A stretch of 64,000 bases of DNA from Marisa cornuarietis (GCA_004794655.1 SMMW01000090.1:677001-741000), one strand, 5' to 3'. Numbered from the stretch's first letter, positions 25,151 through 35,578 are shown. Notes: generated from the letters alone by a model not told the origin. Made by a program: numbers and translations.

Positions 25151-26558
25151 CTGCAAACAGAGAAAACACAACAGGCGTCAAAACATCGGGCCGACATGCA
25201 CACAGCTTACTCGCCCTTTGGACATTTTGAAGTTATTTCTTCGGGATGGAGTGGATAATAGATAGTATTGTTTCCCTACTTTCCAAAACCCACAGCAAAA
25301 TAAGAGAGAACACGACTTTGTATTACAAACCCCGAAGCCCACTCATGTAGCAGATACCAACTCGACGTAGCCTACTACGTACTCTGCACGTTCATATGAC
25401 GAACCCGAAAAGAAAAAAACGAAATACATGTCAACGCCACCAGACCATAAGACTTGGCGAGAGGTGAGGTGGCGAGGTATTATAAGTAACTTAGCAGTGA
25501 CGTGCAAATATATTTCACTAATCAATTTGTAAAGTAAGAAAGCTATTTAAATATTAATTACCATGACGTTTAAATGGACGTACGTATCATTTTCGCAATC
25601 AATCCGCTGACTTTGCTACAGACGAAGCTTTAAAGGGGAGAAGACTCTTTAATTCAAACAGACTGTTTCTTGCTGCCTCAACACGTCCACGTCGGAAAAC
25701 TTTCGTTTGGTATAATCCAGATAAGTGCACGTCAGGTGGAGTCTGAGGAATCTCAACATTCGTGCACATTAGTAGTCTCTGTAATTTGTTTCAATTTTTA
25801 CACCCTCTTTACCTTCCTCTAAGATGTAGTGGTAAGCAGGGCGTTAAGTTACTTTTCATCTTTGCGGAAATATCCTAAAACCAACATCCCCACTCCTCCT
25901 ACCAACCATTTTCTCTCTCCAAAGAAACTTGTCAAACTGACGGGTGGCGAAGTATCTCAGCATGCAACCAAGAATCGCTTTTATGCTGGTGCACGGTCTG
26001 TAAATATTATTCGTTAATCATTTGCAATGAATTTGCTGACCCCAGTCCCTTATTCTCCACCACTCCCACTTAGTACCTTAGTAAACCTTAGTACCTGCAA
26101 GACGTCAGAGAACAAAATTCTTGAGGTACCGACACGATGTAACAGACGAGAGGTATATTTTAAAAAAGGGTAAACTGTTACTGATGTCCACTTTGATGAG
26201 ACTTTTGTTTAAGTGTACACTGATTTCAGTCAACAGAACTTCAAAAGTTATGCTCATTAAACAAGTAGCAGCGCCAAAAGAAGTCTGAGCTGTCCACGGC
26301 GTTTCTCTCTTCGTACCCCTAATTTTAAATGGTCTCTAAACTCTGGCCAAACGAAACAATAATATTCTTTTCGCTTCTATTCTTTTTCCAACACCTACCA
26401 CGCCCATCGCTTAAACATACAACTCAGCCACCATACTGTTTAGCTTTCTAGGTACAGCAGCCCACTCCTTCCCCACTCACTCTACACACACAATTACGTG
26501 GTTTCTTCCCCTCCCCCCCCACTCCACACACACACACACAATTGCCTAGTCTCCTTAC
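25151..26558 (-). other. Intron between last two EcR exons
   Basis: The donor is CAG/GTAAGG at its 5' end and the acceptor tttgcag at its 3' end. It contains simple CA/C-rich tracts near 26480-26545, next to the donor, and no other supported feature. Confidence 0.85.
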
Positions 26559-26781
26559 CTGAGAAGATGGAGATGGCGGTGAGCAGTGCGTACTCGGTGT
26601 TGTCTGTCTGCATGGTGGCCATGTTGTGGCAGAACTCATAGATCAACTCGGCATATTTACCCAGACCTGTGGCCAGCATGTTCTCCAGCGTGCATGGCTG
26701 CCCATTGGCGAAGACGATCGACCGGCTTGCCGCGTCGTAACACCTGGCTGCTCGGATCGCCATCACCTCGCTCGAAGCAGC
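26559..26781 (-). CDS. EcR: Nuclear receptor EcR/NR1H, ligand-binding-domain exon (helices 5-9)
   Basis: This 223-nt exon starts in phase 0 after acceptor catactag and ends in phase 1 at TCAG/GTAAGG. It encodes AASSEVMAIRAARCYDAASR, the end of helix 5 and the beta-turn entrance typical of EcR (compare 'SSEVMMLRVARRYDAASD'). Next come SIVFANGQPCT, then a helix ending YALLTAISIFSE, the helix 8/9 segment conserved in NR1 receptors. By homology these residues line the ligand pocket and the dimer interface. An Arg in RAARCYDA sits where EcR's ligand-anchoring helix 5 Arg is expected. No frame break is seen. The predicted residues are about 323-396 of the 480-residue isoform. Confidence 0.92.
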
Positions 26782-28059
26782 CTAGTATGAAGCAGACCAA
26801 AAAGTAAGGTAGCACCAAAACAACAAAGCTTTATTGTCTCTAAAGAAATGTAATAGCTATGTCTTTATCAGTCTTCCTCCTCATCATCATCTCTTTCCAA
26901 TCTCCCATCTTCTTCTTCAGTGCGTTCATCAACAGGCTAATACAGTTCAGTGTGTTCATCAACATCAATCTTTATCGAGCGTATTTTTTGCTGCTTCCTG
27001 TTTGTAATTTAAGGCTAACCTGAGCCAAATAGCTGGTGGATAATTAACAGAACATACCCCATGTGGTCGGTTCTTTAAAAAAAACAAAAATGTGACGAAT
27101 TTTTAATTCATTTGTTTGAGGAGTGCACATGTGGATTGACCTTAAAGAAAAAACGCAAGTAACTAAAGACCAAACTTCTACCTTAGGGCGGGAAAGAAGG
27201 GGGGGGGCGGGGTGAGTAGCACTCGCAGTGCCAACTACCCTAATGATGGCCCGACAAGTATCCTCACCTTCACCCTGGGTCAAACCATTTCCCCCTACCT
27301 GACGGTTAAAGTTAGGCCTTTAAATGATAACTACTGACGTTCTAAGTCATGATCTCTCTAAATTTCTAGTTGCAAACAATCGCATCTAAAACACAATTTC
27401 TGGACAGAACAACCAAGTCGCCACACTTTGCTTATCGAGTGACCTTCCTGGCACGCTTCCCACACGAGAATTCGCTTTTTGTTTCCTACGTGCGGTCGTC
27501 GAAAGGCTGGCACAATGGATCTGGGAATGGTGCCATACAGTTCCATGGGAAGAAGTCCTGCGGGGAAGTAGCGATGACTGGCTCGACAGAGGAACATGTA
27601 ATGCCTGCCACCTACCCTGCCGAAGAAAATTATTTCTGTCGTGCCGACGATCTCTTGCACAAAACTGGATGTTTGTGCATAACAGCGTCATTGTTTTGAC
27701 TCCGGTGGTACTGTAGGTACTACTGATACAAATTCTTGTTTAAAAAAGATGACAATGTATCACAGCCACTGTGTTTACTCGGAGGTCTAACAGACTCAAC
27801 TGCTCGATTCTACTGATCGTTTAAACCGCAGTTTGGTCTGTCAATGTTAGGCGTAAGCTGTGAAAGTACACACTGTAAGAAAGAATGCTAATTTTTCACA
27901 TTGCATGTGGTAATACATGTCGCACAACTACAGACTACAGATATTGTAGGTAAAGCCTCAAATCTCCAAAAACAATGAAATGACAGAAAAGAGATGATCA
28001 TATATATTCAAAGTAAATCGATGAGAATATTGTCAGAAGTGTTTATTTAATGAAATATA

Positions 28060-28094
<35 letters not shown>

Positions 28095-28566
28095 CGCGCG
28101 GGCGCCTTTGTTGTCAAATGGTGACTCCTATGTCACATATTAGGGTTAGCTTGTCTTTCTATGCAAAAAAAAAAAAAAAAAGCAAAACATGGAAGCATCA
28201 CGACCTTCATAATCTGGCCCGAAGCTGTGTTTTAGATATAAGTACAAGTAAACAGATCATTATAAATCCGATAAAACGTCAGCATCTATCATTTAAGCAG
28301 AATTTGCTGTTTTCCTTGCTTTTCTCTTTAGGTACATCACTGAAAGCTGTAGCCAATGTGAGGACCTTCCAGCATACACTAATGTGTCGCTGTCCTAACT
28401 GCAAACTTACTTTTATGATATCGTGGGAATTAAGGTTTGGGCCTTTTTCCAACACTCAAAGGATTTTAATTTTAAAAATTAGGGAATCACGATCACGGTA
28501 ATGAAACCACGCGGACGCGACAAGACAAGGAAAGACAGAACAAAGATGTATTTTCAGAATTTCCAC
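26782..28566 (-). other. Intron in the ligand-binding domain
   Basis: The donor is AAG/GTGGAA (weak at positions +4 to +6) and the acceptor is catactag. Between 27360 and 27700 several frames on both strands stay open for about 100 codons, with no family match. GT/GA microsatellite tracts occur at 28060-28096 and an A-run near 28166-28182. Confidence 0.8.
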
Positions 28567-28728
28567 CTTAAGCAAAATTATCTGGTCCTCCTTATCGAGA
28601 CCTGTGAAGCTGGGTAGACATTTGGCAAACTCCACTATAAGGTGTGTGATTAGCACAGTCATCTGTGCCATGGTATCGAGAAAACTGTCTGCCGTCATCT
28701 CCTTATTTTTGTCGGCATCGAAGTTCTC
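28567..28728 (-). CDS. EcR: Nuclear receptor EcR/NR1H, ligand-binding-domain exon (helices 3-5)
   Basis: This 162-nt exon (54 codons, phase 0 at both ends) follows acceptor atgtgcag. It contains the nuclear-receptor signature: MTVLITHLIVEFAKCLPSF is helix 3, and LDKEDQIILLK is the helix 3-4 loop through helix 4/5, corresponding to 'FAKGLPGF...DQITLLK' in EcR. The Lys in helix 3 and the Gln-Ile-Leu-Leu-Lys region form half of the coactivator charge clamp in the family. The start, ENFDADKNKEM, is the variable helix 1-3 linker. Both neighbours join in frame. Because the exon is phase-neutral and its donor is weak, skipping would delete 54 residues without a frameshift. Confidence 0.93.
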
Positions 28729-28759
28729 CTGCACATAAGAACATAAGTACGACTATGAA

Positions 28760-28815
<56 letters not shown>

Positions 28816-28996
28816 AAGACAGTAAGAGAGACCACTAAACATACACGCATGTCCGTGTATAAAGGTGTGTAAAACTTATATTACAATGCTCATTAAAGTG
28901 CAAATAAAGTCGCAATGAAGCAACACCACCACCAACATGAACCCACGCGCGAAAGCACACACACACACACGTCACCTATCTGTTGTGGTCACACAC
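28729..28996 (-). other. Short intron with (GT)n tract
   Basis: The donor is ACG/GTGTGT and the acceptor atgtgcag. The intron is only 268 bp and is dominated by a pure (GT)n tract on the plus strand at about 28762-28812. Confidence 0.88.
28762..28812. repeat. (GT)n microsatellite inside an EcR intron
   Basis: About 50 bp of GT dinucleotides on the plus strand; the transcript would carry (CA)n. In a 268-bp intron such a tract can affect splicing through CA-binding hnRNP proteins, but that is inference. Confidence 0.95.
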
Positions 28997-29301
28997 CGTT
29001 GCTCTCTTGACGTCATCTTCTTCAGGGAACTCATACTTCTCCTGGAGGTGAAGTAGGGTCCTAACAGTCTCCTGAAGGTGTGCCGGCATCTTCATCAGGG
29101 GATTGGTGTCGCTGCTGCTGTCGCCCTGACTCAAACTGAGGCTGCTGCTGCGGCGGAGGGCGAGGGGCTCCGGCCGGAAGTCGGCGGCCTCCACACCCTG
29201 TTCATGACTGTCCGGACTCGGCGCCTCCTTCTTGATGACCGGCTTCTGCTTGGACTTGCGACGCGCGTCGCGCGCCTTGCACTGGTCCTCAGACAGGAGA
29301 C
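28997..29301 (-). CDS. EcR: Nuclear receptor EcR/NR1H, hinge exon
   Basis: This 305-nt exon completes a split Cys codon and then encodes LLSEDQCKARDARRKSKQK, the C-terminal extension of the DNA-binding domain (compare EcR 'VVPENQCAMKRREKK'). A Ser/Pro/Gly-rich hinge follows, with a KKEAPSPDS sequence that resembles a sumoylation consensus, then LRRSSSLSLSQGDSSSD. The last part, LLHLQEKYEFPEEDDVKRAT, matches helix 1 and the 'YEQPSDEDLKRIT' motif of EcR. The acceptor is tatgtggcag and the donor ACG/GTGTGT, leaving phase 0. The hinge is shorter than in insect EcR. Confidence 0.92.
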
Positions 29302-30047
29302 CTGCCACATACAACAAACACAAGCATGAAGGACTCACGACACCACACAGCCGCCCGGCACTGCAGCCCACCTACAAGCTCTGTCAGTGACTGTGAAGAG
29401 TTAACAGCTCGAGTGAGTTAAATATCAATGGAATCTGTAGAGCGTATCTGCCTGTGTGAATGAAAGACTCCAAACGAACCGACAGTCAGCACGAGAGCAG
29501 CATAACAAGTGCCAGAGCTAAGTTAATGTGGGTAAAGATGTGAGGGTAGATGGTGGTCTTAATGGGAATTAACAGCACTGTAACAGATGAAGTAGGGATA
29601 GCACGGGAAGCACCGTAGCCCCTATCAGATGAGCCAATTACTTGTATGCATTTGCATAATTTGTATGTTTGATAAATCTTTATTGGTGTACTTTAAGTCA
29701 GACGTCGTTAAAGACTTCTGTTCGGGGAAGAACAAGGATGGAGGGGGGGGGGGGCTCGTAAGTCGCGTGGCGAGAATGGTAAGCGACTGACGTGTGAGTA
29801 TTGCACATAACGTTTTTCCATAAGATTACGTTAACGTGGGTAGAAGAGTTACATCATAAACTGACACCCACCTGCCCTGTTCCCCGGGCCAATGTTTGCA
29901 TTTGACGTGAAAATGCAGGAACAGTATAAAACCCCGTTTTAAAACCTGGTCGAGGATTACCCTAGTGCGTGCACGCACGAGCATGTAGGCACAATCGCAC
30001 ACACGCGCATGCACACACACGCACACACACACACCCCTCCTGACACC

Positions 30048-30090
<43 letters not shown>

Positions 30091-30194
30091 GCAAATGGGG
30101 TACAAGGTGTTTCAGACTTGTCTCTAATATGCACAAACCGGCGAACTAAAAGTACAAGGCGAGACTAAGGAACGGACAAGATGTGAACACTCAC
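29302..30194 (-). other. Intron between second zinc finger and hinge
   Basis: The donor is GAAT/GTGAGT and the acceptor atgtggcag. It contains an AC-rich patch (about 29995-30036) and an (AAT)n tract (about 30047-30087). No gene is seen. Confidence 0.85.
30047..30087. repeat. (AAT)n microsatellite
   Basis: About 40 bp of ATA/AAT triplets in an EcR intron. Confidence 0.95.
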
Positions 30195-30335
30195 ATTCCT
30201 CCTTCATGCCCACTTCCCGGCATCTCCGCAGCCGACACGCCTGACACTTACGCCGCATCCACATGTCCATCTCGCAGTTGCCGCCATACTTGCACGTGTA
30301 GGCCGCTGTCTTCGTGATGCTGCGGCGGAAGAAGC
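30195..30335 (-). CDS. EcR: Nuclear receptor EcR/NR1H, second zinc finger exon
   Basis: This 141-nt exon follows acceptor acctgcag and ends at GAAT/GTGAGT. It completes a split Gly codon, then reads [38 protein letters not shown] and REVGMKEE. This is the end of the DNA-recognition helix, the second C4 zinc finger with its D-box, and the 'GM' helix of the NR1H DNA-binding domain. All four zinc-binding Cys of finger two are present. The wording is closest to EcR/FXR-like receptors (FFRRSITK). The intron position inside the P-box (after CEGCK-G) is a classic conserved nuclear-receptor junction. Confidence 0.96.
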
Positions 30336-30600
30336 CTGCAGGTGACAGAGATCAACAGAGATGCAAGCCTGCAGGTGACAGAGGTTAACAAATGTAAACC
30401 TGCATGTGACAGGGGTAAACTAACAGATGTAAGGTTATAAACGTCAACATACAGGTAAACCAAGTCCAAACGTAATAGTGGCAAAGGTAAACAGGTGTCA
30501 ACCCACAGATGTAAGCTAACAGACAGCCTAAAAATGAAAGGGGAAGACGTAAAATAACCTGTAAACTAATGAGCGTAAATCTGCAGGTGACAGAGATACA
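30334..30600. repeat. Tandem copies of the EcR 3' splice site
   Basis: The exon boundary phrase gcctgcaggtgacagag at 30334 recurs at 30367 (same 16 bases, offset 33 bp), as acctgcatgtgacag at 30398, and again as atctgcaggtgacagag near 30579. Read on the transcript strand each copy is a ctctgtcacctgcag-like acceptor. Only the 30335 site gives the conserved zinc-finger frame. The 30368 site would keep frame but meets TGA after four further codons, and the 30399 site shifts frame. Confidence 0.85.
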
Positions 30601-31515
30601 CATATGTAAACTAGCAGACATTAGCGGAAGGTGACAACAAATTCTGACTTTGAGCTGTACACATCGGTAAGACATTTATTAAACTTGAACCTGAATGCTT
30701 AAAATGTACCACAAGAAAAAAGTTAAATTATGCAACACACAAAGAACGTTGTGATGTTAGCAGACTACGCAATCGCTGTACGTTGCCGCGGCTTTCCGAA
30801 CCGAACTGCGAAGGTGACAGGCTTCATTATCTGCCACGGAAAACAAGTTTCCAATTTTGTGAAGCTTCGGTCGTGTAAAACACAGATATTACGAACCGCA
30901 CACACACCACAATTTTTCTCTGTAGCAAGTTTTGTAAGACTTCTCATGTCACGATTCCGCGCCTCTAGACCCAGCAGAGGAAGGAAGGGAAGAGAGAGGG
31001 AAGATCATAAAAAAGAGATGAAAAAAATATAAGAAAATTTTAGCTTTACTGTATTGTTTTTTGTTTACTCTTGTTTTGTTAAGACTCAAATAAAAGAAAA
31101 ATACAAGTATCCTTTGATCCTTTGAGGGCACCACTGATAACTAGTGCTACTGCTCTGGACTAAGGAACCGGCGAGAGGGTGGAGATAAACGGATGAAAAA
31201 AAAAAAGCCGCTGGCGATGAAGGTTGCTTGGAAATGTCTGTGTACTCGCACAATTAAATGCGGCTTGTCGTTAAGGCGAGACAACGCCTCATCGATTCTT
31301 CATTGTCTTCCATCGCTGAATGTCGAGGGGTGGGGGTTAATAGCAGATGAGTGGGTGAGTAGGGTACGTTTCATGCTCACGTCACCTACAGTTGGGACGC
31401 CAGGCAATTAAGCGACGCACAGATACGCGCCTCTCGCAACTGAGTAACGTACCTTTGCACACCCTCACCGGCGGGTGACGTATGCATTCACCTCTCTTGC
31501 AGCTGAGTGACGTAC
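30336..31515 (-). other. Intron splitting the EcR DNA-binding domain
   Basis: The donor is AAAG/GTACGT at 31515 and the acceptor acctgcag/GC at 30336. Both edges are tandemly duplicated into the intron (see the repeats at 30334-30600 and 31441-31530). The middle holds short open frames on both strands without family signature. Confidence 0.9.
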
Positions 31516-31530
31516 CTTTGCAACCCTCGC
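31441..31530. repeat. 63-bp tandem duplication of the EcR 5' splice site
   Basis: On the plus strand gagtgacgtacctttgcaa (around 31505-31523) is echoed by gagtaacgtacctttgcac (around 31442-31460), an offset of exactly 63 bp. On the transcript strand both give TGCAAAG/GTACGT, a strong donor. The block between them is stop-free in the EcR frame. Confidence 0.92.
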
Positions 31531-31800
31531 AGCTGAGAGCGTTGTAATGATACCCAGAAGCACGATCGCCGCAGATCCGGCACAGCTCCTCTTCGATGCT
31601 CTTGCCCGCGACCCCTGCCCCCTTCTTGCGCTTGCCATCTGTGGAAGTCTCGGTGCCAGAATCGTCCCCGCTCCCACTTCCGCCATGTAAGTCCAAGTGG
31701 TAAGGACCGGCTGGGTTCGACAGGCTCATTCGCTCTACTTGTGACGTCTGCGGGTGATACGGGGCATCTGGGTATGGGGGCATGTCACCATCGGACAAAA
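31516..31800 (-). CDS. EcR: Nuclear receptor EcR/NR1H, A/B end and first zinc finger exon
   Basis: This 285-nt exon follows a good acceptor (ctttattatctgttacag) and ends at TGCAAAG/GTACGT. It encodes the end of the A/B region ([15 protein letters not shown], a Gly/Ser/Asp-rich stretch, then the basic GKRKKG), and [19 protein letters not shown] with the P-box CEGCK, the first C4 zinc finger. The P-box is that of EcR/LXR/FXR, which read AGGTCA half-sites. The exon begins with two bases of a split codon. Its first in-frame ATG is at 31783 with a G at -3 and could be the start for a transcript with an untranslated first exon. Joining to the 48219 exon instead gives a longer N-terminus. Confidence 0.94.
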
Positions 31801-32930
31801 CTGTAACAGATAATAAAGATAAGGGGTGAAAAGAAAAATTACAGAGCTTGCAGACTTACCACGCTTTATAAAGACCAGTTGTCTCTTCCCCCCCTCTCTC
31901 TCTCTCTCTCACATACAGAGAGAAAAGAGGATGACTAAAAAAAAAAAAATCCCTTCACATCAAGAAAAGGAAAAGCCAAAAACTAGGTGAAAAATTCTGA
32001 AACAAGTAAGCATTCAACACTTTTAAAAATACAATTTTGTCAATATGACACAACTTGGGAATGTACTCCACAGTAGGAAGTGGAACGGAGTTAAAAACAG
32101 TGACTTCTCGATTAAGGAACTACTAGCAAGAAAGTGAAGTGTAGAGACTTTTTTCTCCTTGTCTTAAGAGTCTGATAAACCGGTGAAAGGGTAAAAGACA
32201 AAGCGAATTTTAAAATCCTAGATTTTTTCCCACATTAATATTTGCTTCCACAGTAGTATTTGTTTCCATATTAATATTGTAAAATAATAACAAAAATACA
32301 TTTCAACTCACTACTGTTACTGATGAAACACATAAAACATGGTTCAGCTTTTGCACGTACGAAAGGAAAGCCAATTATTTTAAAATGTACGACCAAAACA
32401 AAACATTTGCAAAGTTCAGCCATTTTGTCTTTCAGGTATTTTAGCAACAGAGCGAGATACCGAGTGAAGAAAGGGGACTTCAGGTGATTCCTCAAAACTC
32501 TCCTTTGCCCTCACAACACAACCAGTTCCCGATATTTGTCAAGCCCTTCAGAACGATCGCACAAACACAACATTCAGCGACAAGTTCTTTATTTTGGCAT
32601 TTGTTTCCTCTGCCTGGTGGACTCAGCAGACGAAAATTTACATAGGAACTTGAATTAATAATTCTGTTACTCAATGGGCATCGTGGATAGGGACCACCAG
32701 CTGGTTTTTGTTTTTTCGTAAAGGTCTCAGTGAAGGCTAAACTTCGGAAGTGTGACGTCAGCGACCTTGACAGCCCTCGCTAAGCCAAACCTTCAGTCTT
32801 TGCCAGCTATGAAACCTTGTTATGGGGCTAAGCTCAACGATAGTTAAACACCATAAAGGGCTGCATTAACTTAATGGTGACAGCCAAAGTAACTCAAGAC
32901 CTGAAACTTATGACGGGTAGCGGTGAAATA

Positions 32931-33583
32931 AATGTTAAGTAAGTTAGATTACACATAATATTGAGCAATGTCTCCGTAGTGTCCCGGTTACATGCAGTGG
33001 CTGTTCCTTGACATGTATTGCGTTCGACTCTCGGGTAGTGGTTTTTTTAAGGGGGTGTTTTGTAACTTTTTTTGTGTTCTCTAATATGATGAATTCTCTG
33101 TTAAGCCTTTCATAAAGATCCACTGATTGCCAAGCGAAACTATATAATCTAGCTCTGTAAAGTCATATCTATAGACGCTTACCCAATCTCTATTCTCATA
33201 CATTGATATCGAAATGTAGATATTTTAGACTCGCTACGCAAAACACAAAATACATAAAAAATAGACCCCACCTAGATTTGAACAGAATTCAAATGGTGCC
33301 ACGAAAGATGTAACCACTATACTATAGAGACTTTACACAGCTAGATTATATAGTTTCGCTTGACAATCAATGGATCTTCATGAAAGGCTTGCCAGAGAAT
33401 TCATCATATTAGAGACCCCCCACAAAAATCCCAAAACAAACCCCTAACCCCCCCCCCCAAAAAAACCCAAACAAACTAACCGAGATTCGATAGTCAACAT
33501 GTCACATAGAAGGCGCTGCATGTAACCATAACATTATGGAGACATTGCTCAACATAACGTGTAATCTAACCTACATAACAGTT
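32931..33583. repeat. Large inverted repeat built of tRNA-like units
   Basis: Left arm 32931-33175 and right arm 33319-33583 are inverted copies: gttagattacac and gagcaatgtctcc in the left arm match the right arm read backwards, as do gatgaattctctg and gcgaaactatataatctagc. The loop is about 140 bp. Each arm contains a tRNA-like passage (ggttacatgcag, then a ttcgactctcggg- or tcgaatctcgg-type B box). The loop edge carries a third, degenerate tRNA-like unit. The divergence between arms is moderate. Confidence 0.85.
33266..33331 (-). repeat. Degenerate tRNA-like unit (SINE head or tRNA pseudogene)
   Basis: On the minus strand the segment begins gtctctatagtatagtggtt, like the 5' half of Glu/Asp tRNAs, and has gttcaaatc as a B box. 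The anticodon arm is not convincingly base-paired, so I treat it as pol III-derived repeat, not a working tRNA. Confidence 0.5.
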
Positions 33584-34422
33584 TACATCGTCTCGGTTGT
33601 TTCGGGCCATCGTTTGTTTCACCGCTGTTTCCAGACACACTATGTATATGCTAAAATGCCAAAAGTACATTGAGAAAGCAGAGTGCTCTCGTGGAAAAAA
33701 ATATAAAGAGTTTTCCTTTTCGCATTCGTTAATCCACCTTCGCAAGCTTCGATCTGCTTTACGATCGCGCCCGCCCGCCATTTTTATTTGCTCCTATGTT
33801 TTAACCCTGCGTTCTACTCTCGCCATTCTTTCAGCAAAGAATTCATAACTGCAAGATTCTGATGATGACGATAGTAATCTTGCCACTAGCATTATTTTTT
33901 TCTTATTGATCCAGGAACACGGACACGTCTACCAGTGATTATTTTCCAACTTGTAGCAGACAAAAAAAAAAAAAAAATCGTGAAGGAAATACATGAACGG
34001 CAGCTGTTAATAATAAAAACGTATCGACAGTCAATAACCTAACAGCATGTGCCCCGCCTTTAGACAAAATACTCTAACGATAAACTGTTTCAGAATAAGA
34101 TTCCACAAAAAAGATGAAGCGCGCGCGCGCACACACACACACACAGGGCAGAAAAGAACATGGGGGGGGGGGATGAAGAAGGTCGTGAACAGAATGGGCC
34201 AAACCATAATGAGAGATCATTTTTCTTTTCGAACTTCATGCAGTTGTGTAGATTTAAAAAAAAAATTTTTTTTGGTGACGCGGAGACACAAAATAAAAGT
34301 AAACTTACTAGCAATAACCAGTTTTAGTTCCACAAGTGGGGCGGAGGCACAGAACGACCAAAGAATGCTGTGCTGTTGGGTGCTGTCTAGACTGACGACA
34401 GAAGAAGGGCAACACTTTACAG

Positions 34423-35238
34423 CAGGGGTGGGGTACGTCCGGCCCACGAAATCCTTTCATCCGGCCCGCCAAGACAATCGCATATTTCAGTAAATCTTTA
34501 AGTTTTTTTTTCCACAGCAACGTAAATGCATATTAAGTGAATCATAATTGTAAAGGGACTAGCAAGGAACATTCATTATGGGATAGGACACATACAAGTA
34601 CATTCCGGGATAGATACGTATGCGGCCTATGTGGACAATTTTGGAGAATTATGCATCCATATGATCTTCATCCCAAGCCGAAGGTAGACTATTTCTGCTT
34701 TGATGTTGGATGTTGATACACGTAGCGTTCTTCGATCATGTCGGCTGATACCCCCACCCCCCAAAAAAAAAGTTTTGGCTGGTAAAAATTCCTTAGGGTT
34801 TTTTTTGGGTATATGCATGTCTGTATGTGTAGCATGTGTGTTAACACTTCGTAAATGCAATGAACGCGTTTATCAGGAGGTATGCGTGTAGTAAATAGTT
34901 ATGATGATGATTATTAATGTACTTTCACTGCACAACCACACAGAAAATTGTGCATTACGAACCTTTTAATTGTAAACATATATTTTACAAACTATGCTTT
35001 TATAGTGGGAGAGCGCAGTTTTTGCGAACCTAATTACAAAAAAGCGGATTGTGGTGACTCAGAGAACACCAGTGTCAGGTAGGCAGGGATTGTGCATGTT
35101 GCAAAATTGTTAACACAATGTGGCGAAAGTACGAAACTGACTCGGCTAAATTTTAAGTAAATAATTTTGTTTGGCCCGCGAATGATGTTATAAATATCAA
35201 AATGGTCTTTGAGAGAACAAAAAGTTTCACCACCCCTG
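34423..35238. mobile_element. Non-autonomous hAT element
   Basis: The left end CAGGGGTGG at 34423 and its inverted copy CCACCCCTG ending at 35238 are the typical hAT termini. GGCCCGC sub-terminal motifs lie near both ends (about 34452 and 35174). The 816-bp interior has no transposase frame. The flanking 8-mers agree only in part, so the target duplication is not proven. The left end resembles the inner terminus at 62185. Confidence 0.65.
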
Positions 35239-35578
35239 AACTACTGAGAAAGGACGTGTTTAAAAAAAAAGAGGGGGAGGGTCAGTGCATGGTACCCTAA
35301 GTCTACGTTCACCTCCACCCCCACCCCCCACACACAATACACGCAATCAAAACACAAGCCCCTTCAGCGGACACGCGTGTCTGGTTCATCAAGGACTGAC
35401 TATACGTGAAGTACCAGAGAGGGCAGTTCGGCCAAGTAATATCACTCCTGAAAACGTAGTCTGTATTTCAGGGTCCTCGGAAGCGACACCCGTCAAGCCG
35501 AAGATCAAACGACGCCTAGGTCAGCGGTAAAAATAGCAAACATCCAACACGCACTTAAACCTCTCTCTTCACTGCTTT

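Noticed and set aside
30248..30675. Frames rich in repeated Cys-Arg-Leu phrases in the EcR intron
   Set aside because: They are translations of the tandem copies of the splice acceptor, not a separate gene.
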